Source: Gardnerella vaginalis ATCC 14018 = JCM 11026
GTDB taxonomy: Bacteria > Actinomycetota > Actinomycetes > Actinomycetales > Bifidobacteriaceae
Assembly (NCBI RefSeq): GCF_001042655.1
Contig: NZ_AP012332.1
Span: 124,001 to 188,000 of the forward strand
Reading direction: 5' to 3'
DNA length: 64,000 nucleotides
Shown: in pieces, positions 63,001 through 64,000 of the stretch
Position numbering within the stretch: the first letter of the stretch is position 1
How the letters are laid out: each line of letters begins with the position of its first letter
Position numbers and translations under genes: made by a program
The notes under the pieces: model-generated
Databases searched by the model: none
Seen by the model: the letters and a program-made list of their open reading frames with translations, nothing else
Told to the model about the DNA's origin: nothing

Positions 63001-64000
63001 ATGAGCATTCTTGATTCGTTTACTACGCAATTTGGATTAGTTAAAAAAATAGACGCCTTCGGATTTATGGATTATTTAAAGAAGAATCCAAGTGAGCAAA
63101 AAAAGCACGGTAAAGTGCTACTCGTTACAGCTGATACTCCTCTTAAGGCTTCTAGAGGAGAAGGCAAAACAACTACCACTATTGCGCTGGTAGACGCGTT
63201 GCGCGAACGCGGGGTAGATGCGGCGGCTGTTTTGCGCCAGCCAAGCATGGGCATTACTGCAGCGGGTTCAAAAGGCGGCGCTAGCGGCGGCGGAAAGTCC
63301 TCACTTTCGCACCCTGAGCTAATCGATTGGGGATTGTGCGGAGAAATGGCTGCCATTGAATGTGCGCAGAATTTGCTTGTTTCTTTTGCAGAAAAAGCGA
63401 TTGACGAGGGTATTTTAGACACGATTTTAGTGCCGCGCGTAAGTGAAGTACCTTCAAGATCTTTGCGTAGTATTGCTGTTGACTTTGGCAAGAGCACGGT
63501 TGCGGAGCGCGTTGTGTTAACGCCAACTTGTGAGCTTATGCAAATTGTAGTGCTTTCGAGAAGCATGGAAGAAATCGCAAATCGCGTTGCTGCCATGATT
63601 GCTGGCACAAAAGACGGGAATCCTGTTAAATTTGGCGATTTTGTTGACTTGTGGCGAATCACAAATATTCTTGCCGATGCTGTAAAGCCTGCAAAAACTG
63701 AGACGATTAATGGTTCTCCGATTTATGTTCATTGCGGGCCATTTGCCAACGTATCTCTTGGTATTCCAAGCCTTGTAAGCGTTGAAATGGCTTGTGCGTT
63801 GCACGATGTTGTTGTTGTGGAAGCAGGCTATGGCACGGATGCTGGTGCGCAAAAGTGGCTAGATATTGCTGCTCGCGAATTTGGCGCAAAGTGGCCTGCT
63901 GCTGCGGTTGTTGTTACTCGTGCAACTACTTGGCGAGATGACGAAACGCTTGCGTGGCGTTACCCGTTCCACGTTTCGCGCCTTGAGTCGCTTGATATTC
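63001..64000 (+). CDS. fhs: Formate-tetrahydrofolate ligase-like protein, 3' end cut by the window
   Basis: 333 codons are visible and the frame is open at the right edge. The ATG at 63001 has GTGGGG upstream; an in-frame ATG at 62986 is an alternative. KVLLVTADTPLKASRGEGKTTTTIALVDALRERG is the ATP-binding block of the ligase, VLRQPSMGITAAGSKGGASGGGKSSL replaces the more usual LREPSLGP...KGGAAGGG, and YVHCGPFANVSLGIPSLVSVE corresponds to the HGGPFANI block. The enzyme makes 10-formyl-tetrahydrofolate from formate and ATP. Several blocks are noticeably divergent from typical members, so a specialised paralogue is possible. The 212-base gap before it has a repeated ATTGGGCATCT word. Confidence 0.82.
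   Translation, partial: MSILDSFTTQFGLVKKIDAFGFMDYLKKNPSEQKKHGKVLLVTADTPLKASRGEGKTTTTIALVDALRERGVDAAAVLRQPSMGITAAGSKGGASGGGKSSLSHPELIDWGLCGEMAAIECAQNLLVSFAEKAIDEGILDTILVPRVSEVPSRSLRSIAVDFGKSTVAERVVLTPTCELMQIVVLSRSMEEIANRVAAMIAGTKDGNPVKFGDFVDLWRITNILADAVKPAKTETINGSPIYVHCGPFANVSLGIPSLVSVEMACALHDVVVVEAGYGTDAGAQKWLDIAAREFGAKWPAAAVVVTRATTWRDDETLAWRYPFHVSRLESLDI

Overview
The window looks like a chromosomal segment of a Gardnerella-type Bifidobacteriaceae (Actinobacteria). Pointers are moderate GC, a dnaK-grpE-dnaJ-hspR heat-shock operon behind a HAIR inverted repeat, an actinobacterial inositol-3-phosphate synthase, a DUF4235-like protein, several LacI-controlled alpha-glucan import loci and very large wall-exposed proteins. 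The genus is inferred from overall resemblance and was not tested by a search. No tRNA, rRNA, CRISPR array, transposase or integrase was recognised.

Layout. 1-3.6 kb: end of a probable cation/proton antiporter, a small Cys/His protein, a nitroreductase, a DUF4235-like membrane protein and a histidine phosphatase. 3.7-11.7 kb: a maltooligosaccharide-type regulon with a solute-binding lipoprotein, a LacI regulator, two permeases, a YesL/DUF624 protein and 4-alpha-glucanotransferase (malQ). LacI-type operators sharing a CGTTTGCAA core overlap several promoters. 12-14.6 kb: a secreted coiled-coil membrane-anchored protein. 15-23 kb: malE-malF-malG-pullulanase on the minus strand and a divergent GH13 alpha-glucosidase. 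23.3-31.4 kb: a TraX-like membrane protein and a second LacI/CUT1 importer/GH31 alpha-glucosidase cluster. 32.4-40.1 kb: a 2555-residue repeat surface protein. 40.5-43.6 kb: a TPP riboswitch followed by thiO-thiS-thiG-thiF. 43.8-48.4 kb: dnaK-grpE-dnaJ-hspR. 48.5-52 kb: a HAD phosphatase and a class A penicillin-binding protein. 52-64 kb: inositol-3-phosphate synthase, SRP RNA, a PAP2 phosphatase, topA-tmk-holB, a PEBP-family protein, a C69 dipeptidase and the start of a formate-tetrahydrofolate ligase.

How the genes fit together. Three CUT1 sugar importers, a GH77, a pullulanase, a GH13 and a GH31 enzyme together describe a glycogen/maltodextrin forager. No sugar ABC ATPase is present, so a shared ATPase encoded elsewhere presumably powers all three importers.

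The most unusual signal is a modular family of nested hairpin repeats in many of the intergenic gaps (around 0.5, 23.0, 31.4, 53.5-53.9 and 60.1 kb, with a related element at 49.3 kb). The outer arms differ between copies but remain complementary within each copy. Some copies sit inside MITE-like elements bounded by 17-19 bp terminal inverted repeats. A second notable region is the 1 kb upstream of the giant surface protein, which holds tandem hairpins, a 19-bp dyad and an 11-G tract.
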